Positions 1 to 9,486 of a DNA stretch of 64,000 nucleotides are shown here, one piece after another. Every line of letters starts with the position of its first letter. Position 1 is the stretch's first letter. The notes beneath the pieces were generated by a model. The model had not been told where the DNA came from. It searched no databases and was given only the letters and a program-made list of their open reading frames with translations. The stretch spans positions 159,977-223,976 of the forward strand of contig NZ_JXOJ01000004.1 of NCBI RefSeq assembly GCF_001017125.1, in the 5' to 3' direction. Made by a program: the position numbers and the translations under genes. This DNA comes from Methanoculleus sediminis. Lineage in GTDB: Archaea; Halobacteriota; Methanomicrobia; Methanomicrobiales; Methanoculleaceae.

Positions 1-49
1 GCCTCCCGCCACCCCGGATGCCGCACCTGCCCCCGACTGCCCGGCGCTC

Positions 50-1288
50 GTGTTTACGGACCGGGAGTTTGCTTTCGAGCTCCAGCGGACACTCGGCGCC
101 TCGTATTCGGGCGAGGCCGATATCGGCGAGTGCCTGGCCACTGCGTCCCGGATCCGGGAAGGGGACTTCGAGAGCTGGTACAGCGAATGGAACAGGACCG
201 CGGACAACTTCAGGGCGGCGGGCGACGGGAGTCTCGCGGCCGGGCACAGGGTCACCGCGATGGAGGCATACTACCGGGCCGCAACGTACTACCGCACGGC
301 CGAGTTCTTCCTGCACGGCAATCCCGCCGATCCCCGCATCGTGGAGACGTGGGGGAAGAGCCGGGAATCATTCCGCGATGCGCTCGCACTCGATGTCGTC
401 CCGTACGAGATCGTCGCCATCCCGTACGAGAATACCACGCTGCCGGGTTACTTCTACATGGTCGACGACTCCGGCAAACTCCGGCCGCTCCTCATTATTC
501 AGACCGGTTTCGACGGCTGCCAGGAGGAACTCCATCCGTACGCAATGGAGGGGATCAGGCGCGGATACAACGTCCTGACATTCGAGGGGCCGGGCCAGGG
601 CGAAATGATACGGGTCCGGCATATCCCGTTCCGCTACGATTGGGAGAACGTTATCGGGCCCGTCGTGGACTATGCGGTGAGCCGGCCCGACGTCGACGAA
701 AACCGGATTGCGCTCTGGGGGATCTCGCTCGGGGGCTACCTCGCTCCCCGGGGTGCCGCATACGAGCCCCGGATCGCGGCGCTGATCGCGGACGGAGGCA
801 CCTACGATGTAGGACAGACACTCCTCGCGAACCTGCGGGAAGGCGGGGGCGCGAACCTGACGGAGATTGAGCTGCAGGAGTGGCTGCAGACGGATCCGAT
901 CGAGTTCAACGATGCCATCCGCGAGGTCATGGCACGCGATACCGGCACCCGCTGGCTGAACGAGAACGGGATGTTCGTCTTCAATGCCGGTTCGCCGGCA
1001 CGGTTCTGGGCGAAATGGACGGAATTTTCACTCGTCGGGGTTGCCGAAGAGATACGGTGCCCCACGCTGGTCTGTGCCGGTGCGGCCGATCACTTCGACC
1101 CGGACGGGGCGCAGGCAACGGCGCTCTACGACCACCTCACCTGCGAGCGGGAACTTATGGTCTTCTCCGACGATTACGGGGCCGGGTCGCACTGCCAGCT
1201 TGGAGCGTTCGCGCAATCGTTCGGTGCCAAGTTCGACTGGCTCGACGATACGATGGGGATGACGGGCTCCCGTCCCGGGGAAGAATAG
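50..1288 (+). CDS. alpha/beta hydrolase (acylaminoacyl-peptidase/esterase-like), possibly 5'-truncated
   Basis: A 412-residue protein with an N-terminal helical cap region (about residues 1-120) and a C-terminal alpha/beta-hydrolase fold. The nucleophile elbow reads GISLGG near residue 225, giving the likely catalytic serine; DHFDPDG near residue 347 and a late SHCQ histidine near residue 382 fit the acid and base. These features match the family that includes dipeptidyl aminopeptidase-like and 2,6-dihydroxypseudooxynicotine hydrolase-like esterases; the substrate cannot be told. The GTG at 50 is only the first start codon seen: the frame stays open to the window edge, so the real start may lie upstream. 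It converges on the YkgJ-type gene, with a T-run between them. Confidence 0.8.
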   Translation: MFTDREFAFELQRTLGASYSGEADIGECLATASRIREGDFESWYSEWNRTADNFRAAGDGSLAAGHRVTAMEAYYRAATYYRTAEFFLHGNPADPRIVETWGKSRESFRDALALDVVPYEIVAIPYENTTLPGYFYMVDDSGKLRPLLIIQTGFDGCQEELHPYAMEGIRRGYNVLTFEGPGQGEMIRVRHIPFRYDWENVIGPVVDYAVSRPDVDENRIALWGISLGGYLAPRGAAYEPRIAALIADGGTYDVGQTLLANLREGGGANLTEIELQEWLQTDPIEFNDAIREVMARDTGTRWLNENGMFVFNAGSPARFWAKWTEFSLVGVAEEIRCPTLVCAGAADHFDPDGAQATALYDHLTCERELMVFSDDYGAGSHCQLGAFAQSFGAKFDWLDDTMGMTGSRPGEE

Positions 1289-1303
1289 GGATATCGACCC
1301 TCC

Positions 1304-1310
1304 TTTTTTT
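1304..1310 (+). terminator. T-run terminator after the hydrolase gene
   Basis: Seven consecutive T residues follow the stop codon of the hydrolase gene by about 16 bases. Archaeal RNA polymerase terminates at such T-runs. It sits in the short gap between two convergent genes. Confidence 0.5.
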
Positions 1311-1324
1311 GCGTCTCACGGCCG

Positions 1325-1855
1325 CTACCGGCGAACACGGTATCCGGCCGCCGTGAGAATATCGATGAGGGCGTCATCCCATTCCGTGCCGGAGAGGCCG
1401 TTCAGCGTCGGCTGCACCCGTTCCCAGAGCCGTCTGAGTTCCTCGGTGTCCGGGAGGAACGTTGTTTGGTACATCACCCGCCCGGCCCTTTTGCCCTGTG
1501 CATCGAGGATGAGAAACCGCCAGCAGCAGTAATCGCGACATATTTCGGGGCGCGTCAGGTGGACCGTACACCATGCCTTTCCCGTCTTTCCGTCGAGTGC
1601 GATGTTCCCATGGGACGGAGCAGGAGAATCCCGGGCGGTTTCGAATCTCAGAAAGGGGCATGCGTCCGGCAGTTCCGCGATGCTGCTCTCATCCTCGAAG
1701 AGGGCGATCTTGTCCGGGTCGACCCGCACCTCCTTCACGTCCCCGCTGTAGGCGTTGTACACGACAAAGGTGTAGTTGCCGCGCTCTTCGATAATCGTGT
1801 GGACGTTTCTCATGCTGCTGCAGCAGCTGCCGCACTGGCAGCACCTACATGCCAT
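1325..1855 (-). CDS. YkgJ-family cysteine cluster protein
   Basis: A 176-residue protein opening with a dense Cys run (CRCCQCGSCC) and carrying later CPFLRF and CTVHLTRPEICRDYCC segments. This spacing of cysteines is the hallmark of the YkgJ/UPF0153 family, thought to bind zinc or an Fe-S cluster; no reaction is firmly known. The ATG at 1855 places the Cys run at the extreme N-terminus, as is usual in the family. It lies downstream of the histidine kinase on the same strand, separated by 153 bp with its own AT-richer upstream stretch, so it may be transcribed independently. Confidence 0.85.
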   Translation of the reverse strand: MACRCCQCGSCCSSMRNVHTIIEERGNYTFVVYNAYSGDVKEVRVDPDKIALFEDESSIAELPDACPFLRFETARDSPAPSHGNIALDGKTGKAWCTVHLTRPEICRDYCCWRFLILDAQGKRAGRVMYQTTFLPDTEELRRLWERVQPTLNGLSGTEWDDALIDILTAAGYRVRR

Positions 1856-2008
1856 GGCGGGCGTCTCTCCGGATGCCGGGCGGTTGGTGTGCGAACATGC
1901 TCGTTATTCGATATTACTCATCGCAATGGTGAAATACCTGCCGAAGAATCGCCGGGATCGCATCTTACAACCGGGACGCTCCGGTTCCGGCGGGAACTCA
2001 CTCTCCGA

Positions 2009-4021
2009 TCATTTCCCGACCTTCTTGAGCGTGAACCGGAACGCAGCGCCCGCTCCCGTGGTGCCCGGCACCCGATCCTCGACCCAGACCCTGCCGCCGT
2101 AGCGCTCGACGAGGATCTGCACGAGATAGAGCCCGAGCCCCTCGCCGACGCCCCGCTTCTTTTTTTCATACCGACGGAAGATCTCGTTCTTTTCAGCGTC
2201 CGGCACACCCGGGCCCGTATCCTCGACCGTCACCAGCACCTCGTCTCCCTGTTCTTCCACCCGGACGGTAATCGCGACACCGGGACCGCCGTGCTTGACG
2301 GCATTGCCGATGAGGTTGTTGAAGGTCACGGAGAGGAGGTCGTCTGCCCTGACCTGGTAGTGAGCCCCGATATAGTGGATGGCACTGTCCGGAAAATTCT
2401 CGATCACCCCACCGACTACCGCATCGAGATCCATCGGTTTGAGTTCGGGAGGTGCCTGATGAATCCGGCGGATGGTGGAGACGGTGCCCAGAATCTCGAT
2501 ACTTTTCTGAATGCTCCGCTGAAGGTTTTCCACGTACCTGCCAATCTCGCCATCCAGCGTATCGGCAAGCAGTTCGATGTAGAGGTTCGAGACGTTCTCT
2601 GTGTTTCTTATATCGTGAGTGAGGATGTCAAGGTAGAGGTTAGCCTCCCGGTTTGAGACCTCCAGTTCACTTTGGAGCCGGAGAAGGTCTTCCGTGTGGC
2701 GCTGGAGGGCCTCCTGTGCACGTTTACGCTCCGTGATGTCCCATGCGTTTACGACAAAGCCCCTGATATGGGGGTCGCCCAGGAGGTTGGTCACGATTGC
2801 CTCGATCACGTGCGTGCCGCGCGGGCCCCTGAAGCGGACCTCGAACTGTGCGCTCCCTCCCGGCTTCTCTGCCAGGGTCGATACGACCTCCTTCACCCGC
2901 GGCAGATCCTCGGGCTGGATCATGTCGAACGCATGCCTCCCAATCAGCGTTTCGGGCGGAAAACCGTCTATCTGCTCGATAGGCGGGCTCGCAAACCGGA
3001 TCGTTAACTGATCGTCGATGACGAGGATGAATTCGGAGCCCTTCTCGATGAGGGCCCGGAACGTCTTCTCGCTCCCGCGCAGTTCGGCTTCCGCCCGGTG
3101 CCGCTGGAGGGCGATCGAGGCAAGGCTCTGGAAAATCTTGATGGCCCGGAAATTGACTTCTCCGCCCTCCTGCCGGGTGAGGATCACGGCCGACCCGAAG
3201 ATTTCGCCTTTCCAGGTGAACGGGATGCAGTACATCGCCCCGAGATCGGCAATGTCCTCGAATTTACGGGAGATCTCCTGCGAGATCTGCCCGAGGGCGA
3301 TCTCCTGCAGCCCTCCCTTCACCTCCTCGATCTCGCCGCGGGCCATGATTGCCCGGATACTTGAGGGGATTTCGAGCGAAATCCGGGTGAGATCCTCCCC
3401 GAAGGCCTCTGTGATCTCCGGCAGGAACGGCTCGATGCCGAAGAACGCCCGCGGGCTCAGAGTGCCCGCCCGGATGTCGGCGGCGCTCACGATGACGACG
3501 GAACCGGGCGCGAGTTCGTGGAGGCGGGCGCCGATTGCGGAGAAGACGTCGGCCTCGTCCGGCATCGAGGCAAGTTCCGTCGCCACCCGGGAGAGGAAGG
3601 CCAGATCCCCTGATGTCCGCCGCACCTCTTCTTCGGCGGCCTCCCGGCGGGTGACGTCGCGAAAGCGGACGATCCAGTCCCCGGTCTCCTTCACCCGCCT
3701 TGAGGAGAAGACGTACCGCCGCTCCCCGGCGGCCGAGGATACCCCGACCGTGATTCCCCCGGACTCGGCGCGGTTCTGCAGCAGCGAGAGGATCCGCTCC
3801 CTCTGGTCCCCGTTCGCTTCCGGGAGGATTCGATCGGCGACGATGCGGGTCGCATCTGCACCGCGGGCGTCGTCGGCGGAGATTCCGGCGAGACGCTCCA
3901 TGGAAGGGGTGACGGTGCGGACGTTCATGTAGGAATCGGCGAGGATGACGGCATCCTCCATGGCATCCAGTATCTGCAGTATCTCGGCTCGTACCTCCGT
4001 TTCCGGCTCAGTGGTATGCAT
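2009..4021 (-). CDS. PAS/GAF sensor histidine kinase
   Basis: A 670-residue soluble sensor kinase with no membrane segment. In order: PAS (about 15-125), GAF-like domain (about 150-320), PAS (about 320-440) ending in DITERKRAQEAL, a dimerisation helix with H-box LTHDIRN (about 470) and an HATPase domain with N-box NNLIGNAVKHG, G1 DTGPGV and G2 GEGLGLYL. It should autophosphorylate on the H-box histidine in response to a cytoplasmic ligand or redox cue held by the PAS/GAF domains. No response regulator is adjacent, which is common for methanogen kinases. The catalytic half closely resembles that of the large kinase at 53802-57743, so the two are paralogues. Confidence 0.9.
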   Translation of the reverse strand: MHTTEPETEVRAEILQILDAMEDAVILADSYMNVRTVTPSMERLAGISADDARGADATRIVADRILPEANGDQRERILSLLQNRAESGGITVGVSSAAGERRYVFSSRRVKETGDWIVRFRDVTRREAAEEEVRRTSGDLAFLSRVATELASMPDEADVFSAIGARLHELAPGSVVIVSAADIRAGTLSPRAFFGIEPFLPEITEAFGEDLTRISLEIPSSIRAIMARGEIEEVKGGLQEIALGQISQEISRKFEDIADLGAMYCIPFTWKGEIFGSAVILTRQEGGEVNFRAIKIFQSLASIALQRHRAEAELRGSEKTFRALIEKGSEFILVIDDQLTIRFASPPIEQIDGFPPETLIGRHAFDMIQPEDLPRVKEVVSTLAEKPGGSAQFEVRFRGPRGTHVIEAIVTNLLGDPHIRGFVVNAWDITERKRAQEALQRHTEDLLRLQSELEVSNREANLYLDILTHDIRNTENVSNLYIELLADTLDGEIGRYVENLQRSIQKSIEILGTVSTIRRIHQAPPELKPMDLDAVVGGVIENFPDSAIHYIGAHYQVRADDLLSVTFNNLIGNAVKHGGPGVAITVRVEEQGDEVLVTVEDTGPGVPDAEKNEIFRRYEKKKRGVGEGLGLYLVQILVERYGGRVWVEDRVPGTTGAGAAFRFTLKKVGK

Positions 4022-4566
4022 ACGGCCCAGCTCCGTCCGGCAGGATCGCCATCGGCCGAATAAACGGGAGACCCTCGTGCAGGGTTCTCCACGGGGATAA
4101 CGTCACGGGAAGTATATAATTGTCTGTCTGCCGCCCCATCCGGGCAGCCGGTTCGCCCTTTTTGTGCGCCGGAGGAATCTCGATACGGCGGGAACTGTGG
4201 CTCCCGTTACAATAGACCTGGTGCGGGAACGGCTGGAATAATGGGAGAACTTGAAAGCAGGAGGAGTATAACCCAAGAATTGGATGCGGGGTTATAGATA
4301 ACACGAAAAAATTTGATAGGTCATCACGGGGGTGTATGGTCTAGTGGTGTTGACACTTCTTGACCCGGGGCATGCGCGGGGGTATGGTGATCGCCCGTGC
4401 GGTCTTTGGTGAGTCTGTCCTGTAGAGGTTAAGGAAGAGTAACCGATAGGGTGGTCATACACGATTGCAGGAGGGGTGTGGGTGCTTGCTATGATGAGTA
4501 ATGGGAGGGGGTTGAGTAGTGTAGCGCCCCTCATCATCATAAGTATGGTCACATAGCTGCCTCACA
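4022..4566. other. 545-bp intergenic stretch, no convincing gene
   Basis: No open frame here reads like a protein. A TATA-like AGTATATAAT near 4109-4120 could serve the kinase gene. Around 4331-4354 the + strand resembles the 5' half of a tRNA (GTC/GAC D-stem around a TAGTGGTGTT loop) but no anticodon or T-arm follows. The octamer GAGGGGTG at 4471-4478 also occurs at the 3' end of the tRNA-Leu gene (5618-5625), a weak candidate for an attachment-site remnant. Confidence 0.4.
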
Positions 4567-5313
4567 TCACCGCGGCATCAGCGCGAACGCACCCCATCCA
4601 AGGTATTCACGCGTATACGCGGCGTAGCGTTTTGGTTCCAGAGTCAGTTTGTCTCTGACATCTTTCGCGAAGTCGTCGTCGGGATTCGCTTCGAGCCATC
4701 GGCGCATGGTGAGCCACTTGGCCGCTTCGTACCTATCCCAGCCGTCCTGGTTAGCCAGAACCATTTCCACAACGTCGTAGTCGAGGTCGCCGAAAGACGC
4801 GAGAAGTTCTGGAAGCATGAGAAAGTCGGAGATAGAATTGGCAAAGCATTCCCTGGCAACGTCTTCCGTCGGTGGTAACTGCCGCCAGTAGGGCTCGCCG
4901 ATGAGGATAATTCCTTCGGAGCGGAGACTCTTTGCCAGAAGCTCGATGGTGCCGGCGACTCCCCCACCGATCCACGTGGCACCGAGACAGGCTGCCACAT
5001 CGACCTTTTCGTCGGCGACGTAGCCGGCAGCGTCGCCGTGGATGAACTCGACCCGATCGGCGACTCCGAGTTCTTCAGCGCGGAGTTTCGCTTGCTCGGT
5101 GAACAACTGGCTCATGTCGATGCCGACGCCGATGATTCCGTAATCGCGTGCCCAGGTGCACAGCATCTCGCCCGAACCGCTGCCGAGGTCGAGCACACGA
5201 GCCCCCGGTTCCAGGCGCAACGCTGCGCCGAGAGTGGCGAGATTTTCCGGTGTTAACGGGTTATGGATGCGGTGAGCACTTTCGGTAATGTTGAAGATAC
5301 GTGGGATGTCCAT
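4567..5313 (-). CDS. class I SAM-dependent methyltransferase
   Basis: A 248-residue Rossmann-fold methyltransferase. Motif I is VLDLGSGSGE near residue 40, with GVGIDMS as motif II acidic end and VEFIHGDAAGY as motif III. The C-terminal half lacks a recognisable substrate domain, so the target (small molecule or cofactor) is unknown. An AAGGAG Shine-Dalgarno stands just upstream of the ATG at 5313. It sits next to a decayed IS1595-type transposase and the 3' end of tRNA-Leu, and base composition is less GC-rich than neighbouring genes, which suggests acquisition by transfer. Confidence 0.85.
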   Translation of the reverse strand: MDIPRIFNITESAHRIHNPLTPENLATLGAALRLEPGARVLDLGSGSGEMLCTWARDYGIIGVGIDMSQLFTEQAKLRAEELGVADRVEFIHGDAAGYVADEKVDVAACLGATWIGGGVAGTIELLAKSLRSEGIILIGEPYWRQLPPTEDVARECFANSISDFLMLPELLASFGDLDYDVVEMVLANQDGWDRYEAAKWLTMRRWLEANPDDDFAKDVRDKLTLEPKRYAAYTREYLGWGAFALMPR

Positions 5314-5374
5314 TTACAAACTCCTTTTCTAAGTTGTGTAATAACTGGAATATACCCTTAATGACTGTAATAGT

Positions 5375-5548
5375 TAAGGATTTTTCAATATCACACCACA
5401 GCCACAACACTTCGAGTTGTTGCTTTGGTGTTCCGTAATTAAATCTGAACTCACACTCTTTCAAACCCAGTGGGAAAGAATCCGTGTGGATTTCATTATA
5501 TTTCCTCAGCACTCTTCTGGCCTGATTCCAAAAATTTTCAATACATTG
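5375..5548 (-). pseudogene. remnant of IS1595 (ISXO2-like) transposase, C-terminal end
   Basis: Reading from a stop codon at about 5551, the frame gives IENFWNQARRVLRKYNE, then LKECEFRFNYG and TPKQQL. The IENFW and LKECEFRFN motifs are the conserved C-terminal end of ISXO2-like transposases. The catalytic N-terminal two thirds are gone and the frame runs on past the normal end into the methyltransferase promoter region. The surrounding 5314-5615 is AT-rich and otherwise empty. No terminal inverted repeats could be paired. What remains cannot move. Confidence 0.75.
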
Positions 5549-5615
5549 CTATGATTCTTACCCTTGGCAAAGTGTGTTATGATCAAGCCGCTGATGGTGA
5601 AAACAAGAAGTAAAT

Positions 5616-5699
5616 GCGAGGGGTGAGATTCGAACTCACGAACTCCTACGAGACCAGGCCCTCAACCTGGCGCCTTTGACCTGGCTTGGCAACCCTCGC
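5616..5699 (-). tRNA. tRNA-Leu (anticodon GAG)
   Basis: The reverse strand folds as a class II tRNA: acceptor GCGAGGG pairing with CCCTCGC, anticodon stem CCAGG/CCTGG enclosing loop TTGAGGG (anticodon GAG, leucine), a short variable arm, and T-arm GTGAG/CTCAC around TTCGAAT. Length is 84 nt, no intron, and CCA is not encoded. Its 3' end faces the IS remnant and low-GC methyltransferase, a typical place for integrations. Confidence 0.95.
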
Positions 5700-5879
5700 C
5701 CTGTTCTTCTCTATACAATGCACTGCAACCAGAAATATCTTGCTCTGCCGGAACCCGGGCTCCCGCGGGCGCGGGACGGGGAGCCGTTCTCCGGGCAGAT
5801 CCCTCCGGCTATACCTGTACCCCAGCGGCCCGGAACCGCCTTCGATGCGTATTTATGCGCCCGGTTCCAACGATCCCGC

Positions 5880-6383
5880 ATGTGGGCTGACATCTCACGG
5901 GAGTTTGCCGATTCGCCGTCCCAGGGCAGGGTAGTCCGGTTCCTGCTGGAGAACGGGTTCGGCATCAACGAAGAGGGGCGCATCGTCTGCAATGGGATCG
6001 AGATCCCCGCGACGCACATCGGCAGGGCGATCGAGACCGACCGGAGAGTCGTCGACGCCACCGCCCGCCGCATCCTCGAGAATCCCGAACTGCGCGAGGT
6101 CTTTCTCCGGATGCGGGCCGCGCCCGATCTGACCCGGGTCGCCGAGGCCCTCGGCCTCTCGGTCATCACGCTCTACCCGAAGGACGCGCAGCAGAAAGGG
6201 ATCGTCGGCGCGGCGGTCGAAGTCCTGGTCGAGCACAACCTCTCCATCCGCCAGATCTTCGTCACCGACCCTTACCTCGCGGAGGAACCCAGACTCGTGA
6301 TGATCGTCGACGAACCGCGGATCCCGGCGTCGGTCTACGAAGAGATGCGGGCTCTCCCGCAGGTAAAACGGCTGGTTATCTGA
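5880..6383 (+). CDS. ACT-domain regulator of amino acid metabolism (COG2150-like)
   Basis: About 167 residues. The first part (1-90) is an HTH-like region containing VVRFLLENGFGI and a PDLTRVAEALGLSV helix pair; the C-terminal part (about 95-167) has ACT-like strands (IVGAAVEVLVEHNLSIRQIF). This arrangement is that of the archaeal COG2150 proteins annotated as ACT-containing regulators of amino acid metabolism; ligand and targets are unknown. The ATG at 5880 is chosen because frames extending further upstream run into the tRNA-Leu gene. Its 3' end overlaps the convergent HD gene by 8 bp. Confidence 0.75.
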   Translation: MWADISREFADSPSQGRVVRFLLENGFGINEEGRIVCNGIEIPATHIGRAIETDRRVVDATARRILENPELREVFLRMRAAPDLTRVAEALGLSVITLYPKDAQQKGIVGAAVEVLVEHNLSIRQIFVTDPYLAEEPRLVMIVDEPRIPASVYEEMRALPQVKRLVI

Positions 6384-6861
6384 AGAGTTCCATCTCCTGC
6401 GCGAGCCTGCGGATCCGCTTCCTCTGCCGACGCGGGAGGGCGATTGCATGGTGCAGCCGCTCTTCGAGCGTGATGACGCGGGTTCCCTTCACCAGGTTGT
6501 CCGCGTGGGCGACGATCTTCTCTTCGAGCGTGCGGGGCATGCAGTCGCGCGGGACAAGGTTGAGGAGCGAACACTCGTCGGCCGTCAGCCCGGCCCCGAT
6601 GTGCCGCTCGACGATGGCGGCGATGCCCTCGTCGAGATCGAACGACCGGCATATCTCGCCGCCCGCTTCGGCGTGGCAGAGGTCGTGCGTCACCCCCCGC
6701 CCGATATCGTGGAGGAGGGCGCCGGTCTCGACCAGGTCGCGATTTATAAGGGGATCGGACGCGTAGGCGAGCGCAAGGTCGCGCACCGCCCGGCAGTGTG
6801 CGATGACCCCGTCGGAACACCCCGCCCGCCTGAGATGATCGATGCAGTCCTCTTCACGCAC
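6376..6861 (-). CDS. HD-domain protein (TIGR00295-like)
   Basis: A 161-residue HD-superfamily protein. The metal ligands are visible as H in ALAYASD upstream, HD in [11 protein letters not shown] in THDLCHAE and D in [14 protein letters not shown]00295-type archaeal HD proteins are predicted phosphohydrolases of unknown substrate. The GTG at 6861 overlaps the end of the tfe gene by 8 bp, so the two are translated from one message; conserved linkage to transcription factor E hints at a role in nucleic acid or nucleotide metabolism but nothing more can be said. Confidence 0.8.
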   Translation of the reverse strand: MREEDCIDHLRRAGCSDGVIAHCRAVRDLALAYASDPLINRDLVETGALLHDIGRGVTHDLCHAEAGGEICRSFDLDEGIAAIVERHIGAGLTADECSLLNLVPRDCMPRTLEEKIVAHADNLVKGTRVITLEERLHHAIALPRRQRKRIRRLAQEMELFR

Positions 6862-7375
6862 TCCCGAGGCTCTCCTTGATCCTGTCGATTCTCTTCCTGA
6901 GAGCGGCGGCGATGAGTTCGTTGTCGAAGTGTTCGAGCATCTCCTCGCAGTTCGGACACTCGAAGTTCCAGTTCGCCGCGTCCGTGAAGGTGTAGATGAC
7001 GCTGCAGTTCCTGCACATGTAAAAGTCGTTCTTCTCCTCGTAGGCAAGCCGGGCGTCGAGGTGTTCGAGCACGTCCCGGACCTGCTCTTCGAGCACGTCG
7101 TGGACGCGGTCGAGGCGGAGGTGCCAGAGGTAGGTGAGCCAGCCGGTCTCGGTGTTCTTCAGTCGCCGGTACTCGGCCAGGCGCCGCTCGTAGAGGGTGT
7201 AAAGGGTGTGGCGGACGGTGTTGAGGTTGACCCCGGTCATCTCGGCAAGTTCCTCGTCACTGTGTTCTCCTCCTTCGGGGAACCGTCTGAGAAGTTCGAT
7301 TCCCTCCTCCCCGATCATGCGCAGGATATAGGCGTTGATTGCCGGATCGTCCAACAGTTCAGTGACGGATACCAT
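6854..7375 (-). CDS. tfe: transcription initiation factor E alpha subunit (TFE)
   Basis: A 173-residue protein with an N-terminal winged helix (about 1-95, including [17 protein letters not shown]) and a C-terminal zinc ribbon with CRNC and CPNC pairs (about 122-145). This is the archaeal homologue of TFIIE-alpha, which helps RNA polymerase open the promoter by acting with TBP and TFB. The ATG at 7375 is preferred over an in-frame TTG at 7381 because a GGAG Shine-Dalgarno precedes it; a TATA-like CATATATAC lies about 40 bp upstream. The downstream HD gene overlaps it. Confidence 0.95.
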   Translation of the reverse strand: MVSVTELLDDPAINAYILRMIGEEGIELLRRFPEGGEHSDEELAEMTGVNLNTVRHTLYTLYERRLAEYRRLKNTETGWLTYLWHLRLDRVHDVLEEQVRDVLEHLDARLAYEEKNDFYMCRNCSVIYTFTDAANWNFECPNCEEMLEHFDNELIAAALRKRIDRIKESLGSA

Positions 7376-7489
7376 GCTCAAATCTCTCCTGTAATTGGAT
7401 AAACGTATAAGAGTATATATGCCGCATCGATGTCTACCATACTCTGTTCTTAATCTTTAATTCACTTTTCCCGTCATGAGGGGGCGGGC

Positions 7490-8563
7490 TCATCTCCCGA
7501 TCAGCCTTCGGACGGCCGCGGTGTTCCTCTCGAGGTCGGCATACGCCTCCTCTTCCGTCTCGCCGCAGCCGTAGACGCTCACGACGGCGTGTCCCTCCTC
7601 GAACTCGGTTCCGGGCCACGGGATATCGGCGACGCGGGGCGCAAGGCTCGAGAGGTCGGCATCGAGCCGCATATCCCGATCGGCAAAGAGGATCCGCCTG
7701 ACCGCGACCTGCCGCGGCGCGGGCACCGCCGCCGGGATCACCCCGCGGCAGGCGTTCATATGCATGGCAAAGACGCTCTTCCGGGTCGCCATCTCGACGG
7801 TATCCAGGGTGGCCTGGAACCGGGGATTGATCTCGATCGCCCAGGGTTTCTCCCCCGCCATGAAATCGATCCCGACCGATCCCACGCACCCGCTTGCAGC
7901 GGCAATCCGCTCCGCCGCCGCGATCATCTCCCCGGCAAGGGGATGGGAGAACGGGGTGACCGATCCGGCGAACCCGTGCGCGGATTCTCCCCCGCCCCGG
8001 AGGATCTGCCGGTTGACCGCGATCGCCCGCGCACGCCGGCCGTCCGCGACGCAGGAGACGCTCGATGCGATGCCGTCGACGAGGGCCTGCGCGATGTAGG
8101 GGATCTCCGGCCACGCCTCCTCCCACCGGCGGAGTTCCTCCTCCGCTCTCACGATCGCGTTCCTCCAGCCTCCCGCTCCCCGGCGCGGCTTGATCATCGC
8201 CGGGTAGCACCCGGCGGCAAGCGGTGGAACCGGCACGTCCAGCCCCTCGAAGAATCGCTGGATCTCAAGTTTGTCGAGGAACCGCTCCACCTTCGCGGGC
8301 GGCGTGCCGCAGAGCGGGATCGTCGTCCCGACCGCCTCGGCGCCCGAAGCGACGACCAGCGCATCGACCGGATGGCGGATGGCGAATTCGGCGATCTTCT
8401 CCGGGAGTTCGTCGAGTTCGTCGAACGAGAGACAGTCCTCCGTATACCAGCCGAGATCCTGGTCGCAGAAGTGGTCGACGGCGTAGACCGCATAACCGGC
8501 CCGGCGGGCCGACTGCGCCACGTGCCGCGTGGCGAACCCCGCAACCAGAACCCGGCCCTTCAC
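7490..8563 (-). CDS. ATP-grasp domain protein (COG2232-like carboligase)
   Basis: A 357-residue protein. The N-terminal pre-ATP-grasp Rossmann-like domain begins [10 protein letters not shown]; the ATP-grasp part has [12 protein letters not shown] (about 121-132) and the metal-binding [10 protein letters not shown] (about 241-250). Members of this group ligate an acid to an amine or another nucleophile using ATP; the substrate is unknown, though the family is common in methanogens and methylotrophs using C1 carriers. The GTG at 8563 overlaps the stop of the upstream trm56 gene by 4 bp, indicating translational coupling. Confidence 0.8.
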   Translation of the reverse strand: MKGRVLVAGFATRHVAQSARRAGYAVYAVDHFCDQDLGWYTEDCLSFDELDELPEKIAEFAIRHPVDALVVASGAEAVGTTIPLCGTPPAKVERFLDKLEIQRFFEGLDVPVPPLAAGCYPAMIKPRRGAGGWRNAIVRAEEELRRWEEAWPEIPYIAQALVDGIASSVSCVADGRRARAIAVNRQILRGGGESAHGFAGSVTPFSHPLAGEMIAAAERIAAASGCVGSVGIDFMAGEKPWAIEINPRFQATLDTVEMATRKSVFAMHMNACRGVIPAAVPAPRQVAVRRILFADRDMRLDADLSSLAPRVADIPWPGTEFEEGHAVVSVYGCGETEEEAYADLERNTAAVRRLIGR

Positions 8564-9084
8564 CGCTCCACCGTCTTCTTTCCGACTTTCGTCGGCTCGA
8601 TCCGGATCTTTGCGTCCGGGTACTCCCGGTTGAGCTCCTTCCCCTCGAAGAGGTGGTCGAGGAAGAGGGCGAGGCTCGATATCTCTGAGTGGGGCTGGGT
8701 GGTCACCGAGACGTTGTAGTCGGCGAGCCCGTAGATGTCGCCCGGCACCTTCTCCGCCCCCACCACGACGAGCACCCGCTCCTCTCCGCGAATATCGTCG
8801 ATGACGTCGGTCATCCGGAGCCCGTACATCGTGAGGTGGGCGACCTTGCCGCCGGCGGCCTTCCAGTCCTGGATGCACCGCCGCCACTTCACATCGTTCT
8901 CGATGAAAAAGTCTCCTCCCCACCGGTCTGCCACGTCCGTTATGCTCGCAGCGACGCCCGGGTCGTCCGCGGCGAGGTACATCCCCCGGGCACCGAGCGC
9001 CCGGGCCGCGAGCCCGACGTGGGTCGTCACCCGCTGGTCGCGTTCGGGCCGGTGGCCTATCCGGAGCACGGCTACTTCGGGCAT
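8560..9084 (-). CDS. trm56: tRNA (cytidine(56)-2'-O)-methyltransferase
   Basis: A 174-residue SPOUT-type methyltransferase, the archaea-specific aTrm56 (COG1303) that 2'-O-methylates C56 in the T-loop of tRNA. Recognisable stretches are [15 protein letters not shown] at the N-terminus, HLTMYGLRM, and the knotted SAM site [17 protein letters not shown]. The ATG at 9084 gives the family's usual start and length and is preceded by a GGAG motif. It is flanked by a small HTH-like gene 5 bp upstream and the ATP-grasp gene overlapping downstream, forming a likely three-gene operon. Confidence 0.93.
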   Translation of the reverse strand: MPEVAVLRIGHRPERDQRVTTHVGLAARALGARGMYLAADDPGVAASITDVADRWGGDFFIENDVKWRRCIQDWKAAGGKVAHLTMYGLRMTDVIDDIRGEERVLVVVGAEKVPGDIYGLADYNVSVTTQPHSEISSLALFLDHLFEGKELNREYPDAKIRIEPTKVGKKTVER

Positions 9085-9089
9085 GCCGC

Positions 9090-9371
9090 TCACTCCTCTC
9101 TCCTCTTCGCCCGGATCACGCCGTTCTCGATGACGAACGGCAGGTCTTCTCTGGTATGGCGGCACTGGCACTCGATCAGCGATTCCTGTATGGAGAGGAG
9201 GCGCACCGTCTCCCCCGACCGTCTGACGAGAAGGCGATATTCGAGACGCTCGATCGATGCCGTCACCGCACCTGGCTCGAATCCGGTGGCTGCTACCAGG
9301 TCTTCGACCGTAGTGCCGCCGGTTTCGGGAATCCGGTGATATACGGTCCAGTCCAGATCTTCCTCACGCAC
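9090..9371 (-). CDS. small winged-helix-like protein of unknown function
   Basis: 93 residues, first gene of the trm56 operon. The stretch [31 protein letters not shown] (given here only as positions about 21-51) reads as a helix-turn-helix and wing, followed by CQCRHTR. The GTG at 9371 is favoured because a TATA-like ACTATATCGG lies at about 9395-9404, placing the transcript start next to this codon (leaderless). No family name recognised; it could be a regulator of its own operon or an RNA-binding helper. Confidence 0.6.
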   Translation of the reverse strand: MREEDLDWTVYHRIPETGGTTVEDLVAATGFEPGAVTASIERLEYRLLVRRSGETVRLLSIQESLIECQCRHTREDLPFVIENGVIRAKRREE

Positions 9372-9486
9372 ACCTATTCTTTTTTCCGGGGAGACCGATA
9401 TAGTTATTGCACCGTTCCGGCTCTGCCGGCCGCTATCGGCGCGGTTTGCCGGTGCGAGAGATTGGATATGCAGGTGGGAACTGAAT

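Noticed and set aside
4331..4360. tRNA-like 5' half
   Set aside because: D-arm-like sequence is present, but no anticodon stem or T-arm could be paired downstream, so it is not called a tRNA.
4292..4552. 86-codon frame on the minus strand
   Set aside because: Composition is repetitive and unlike a protein, with no start signal or coding bias; treated as intergenic.
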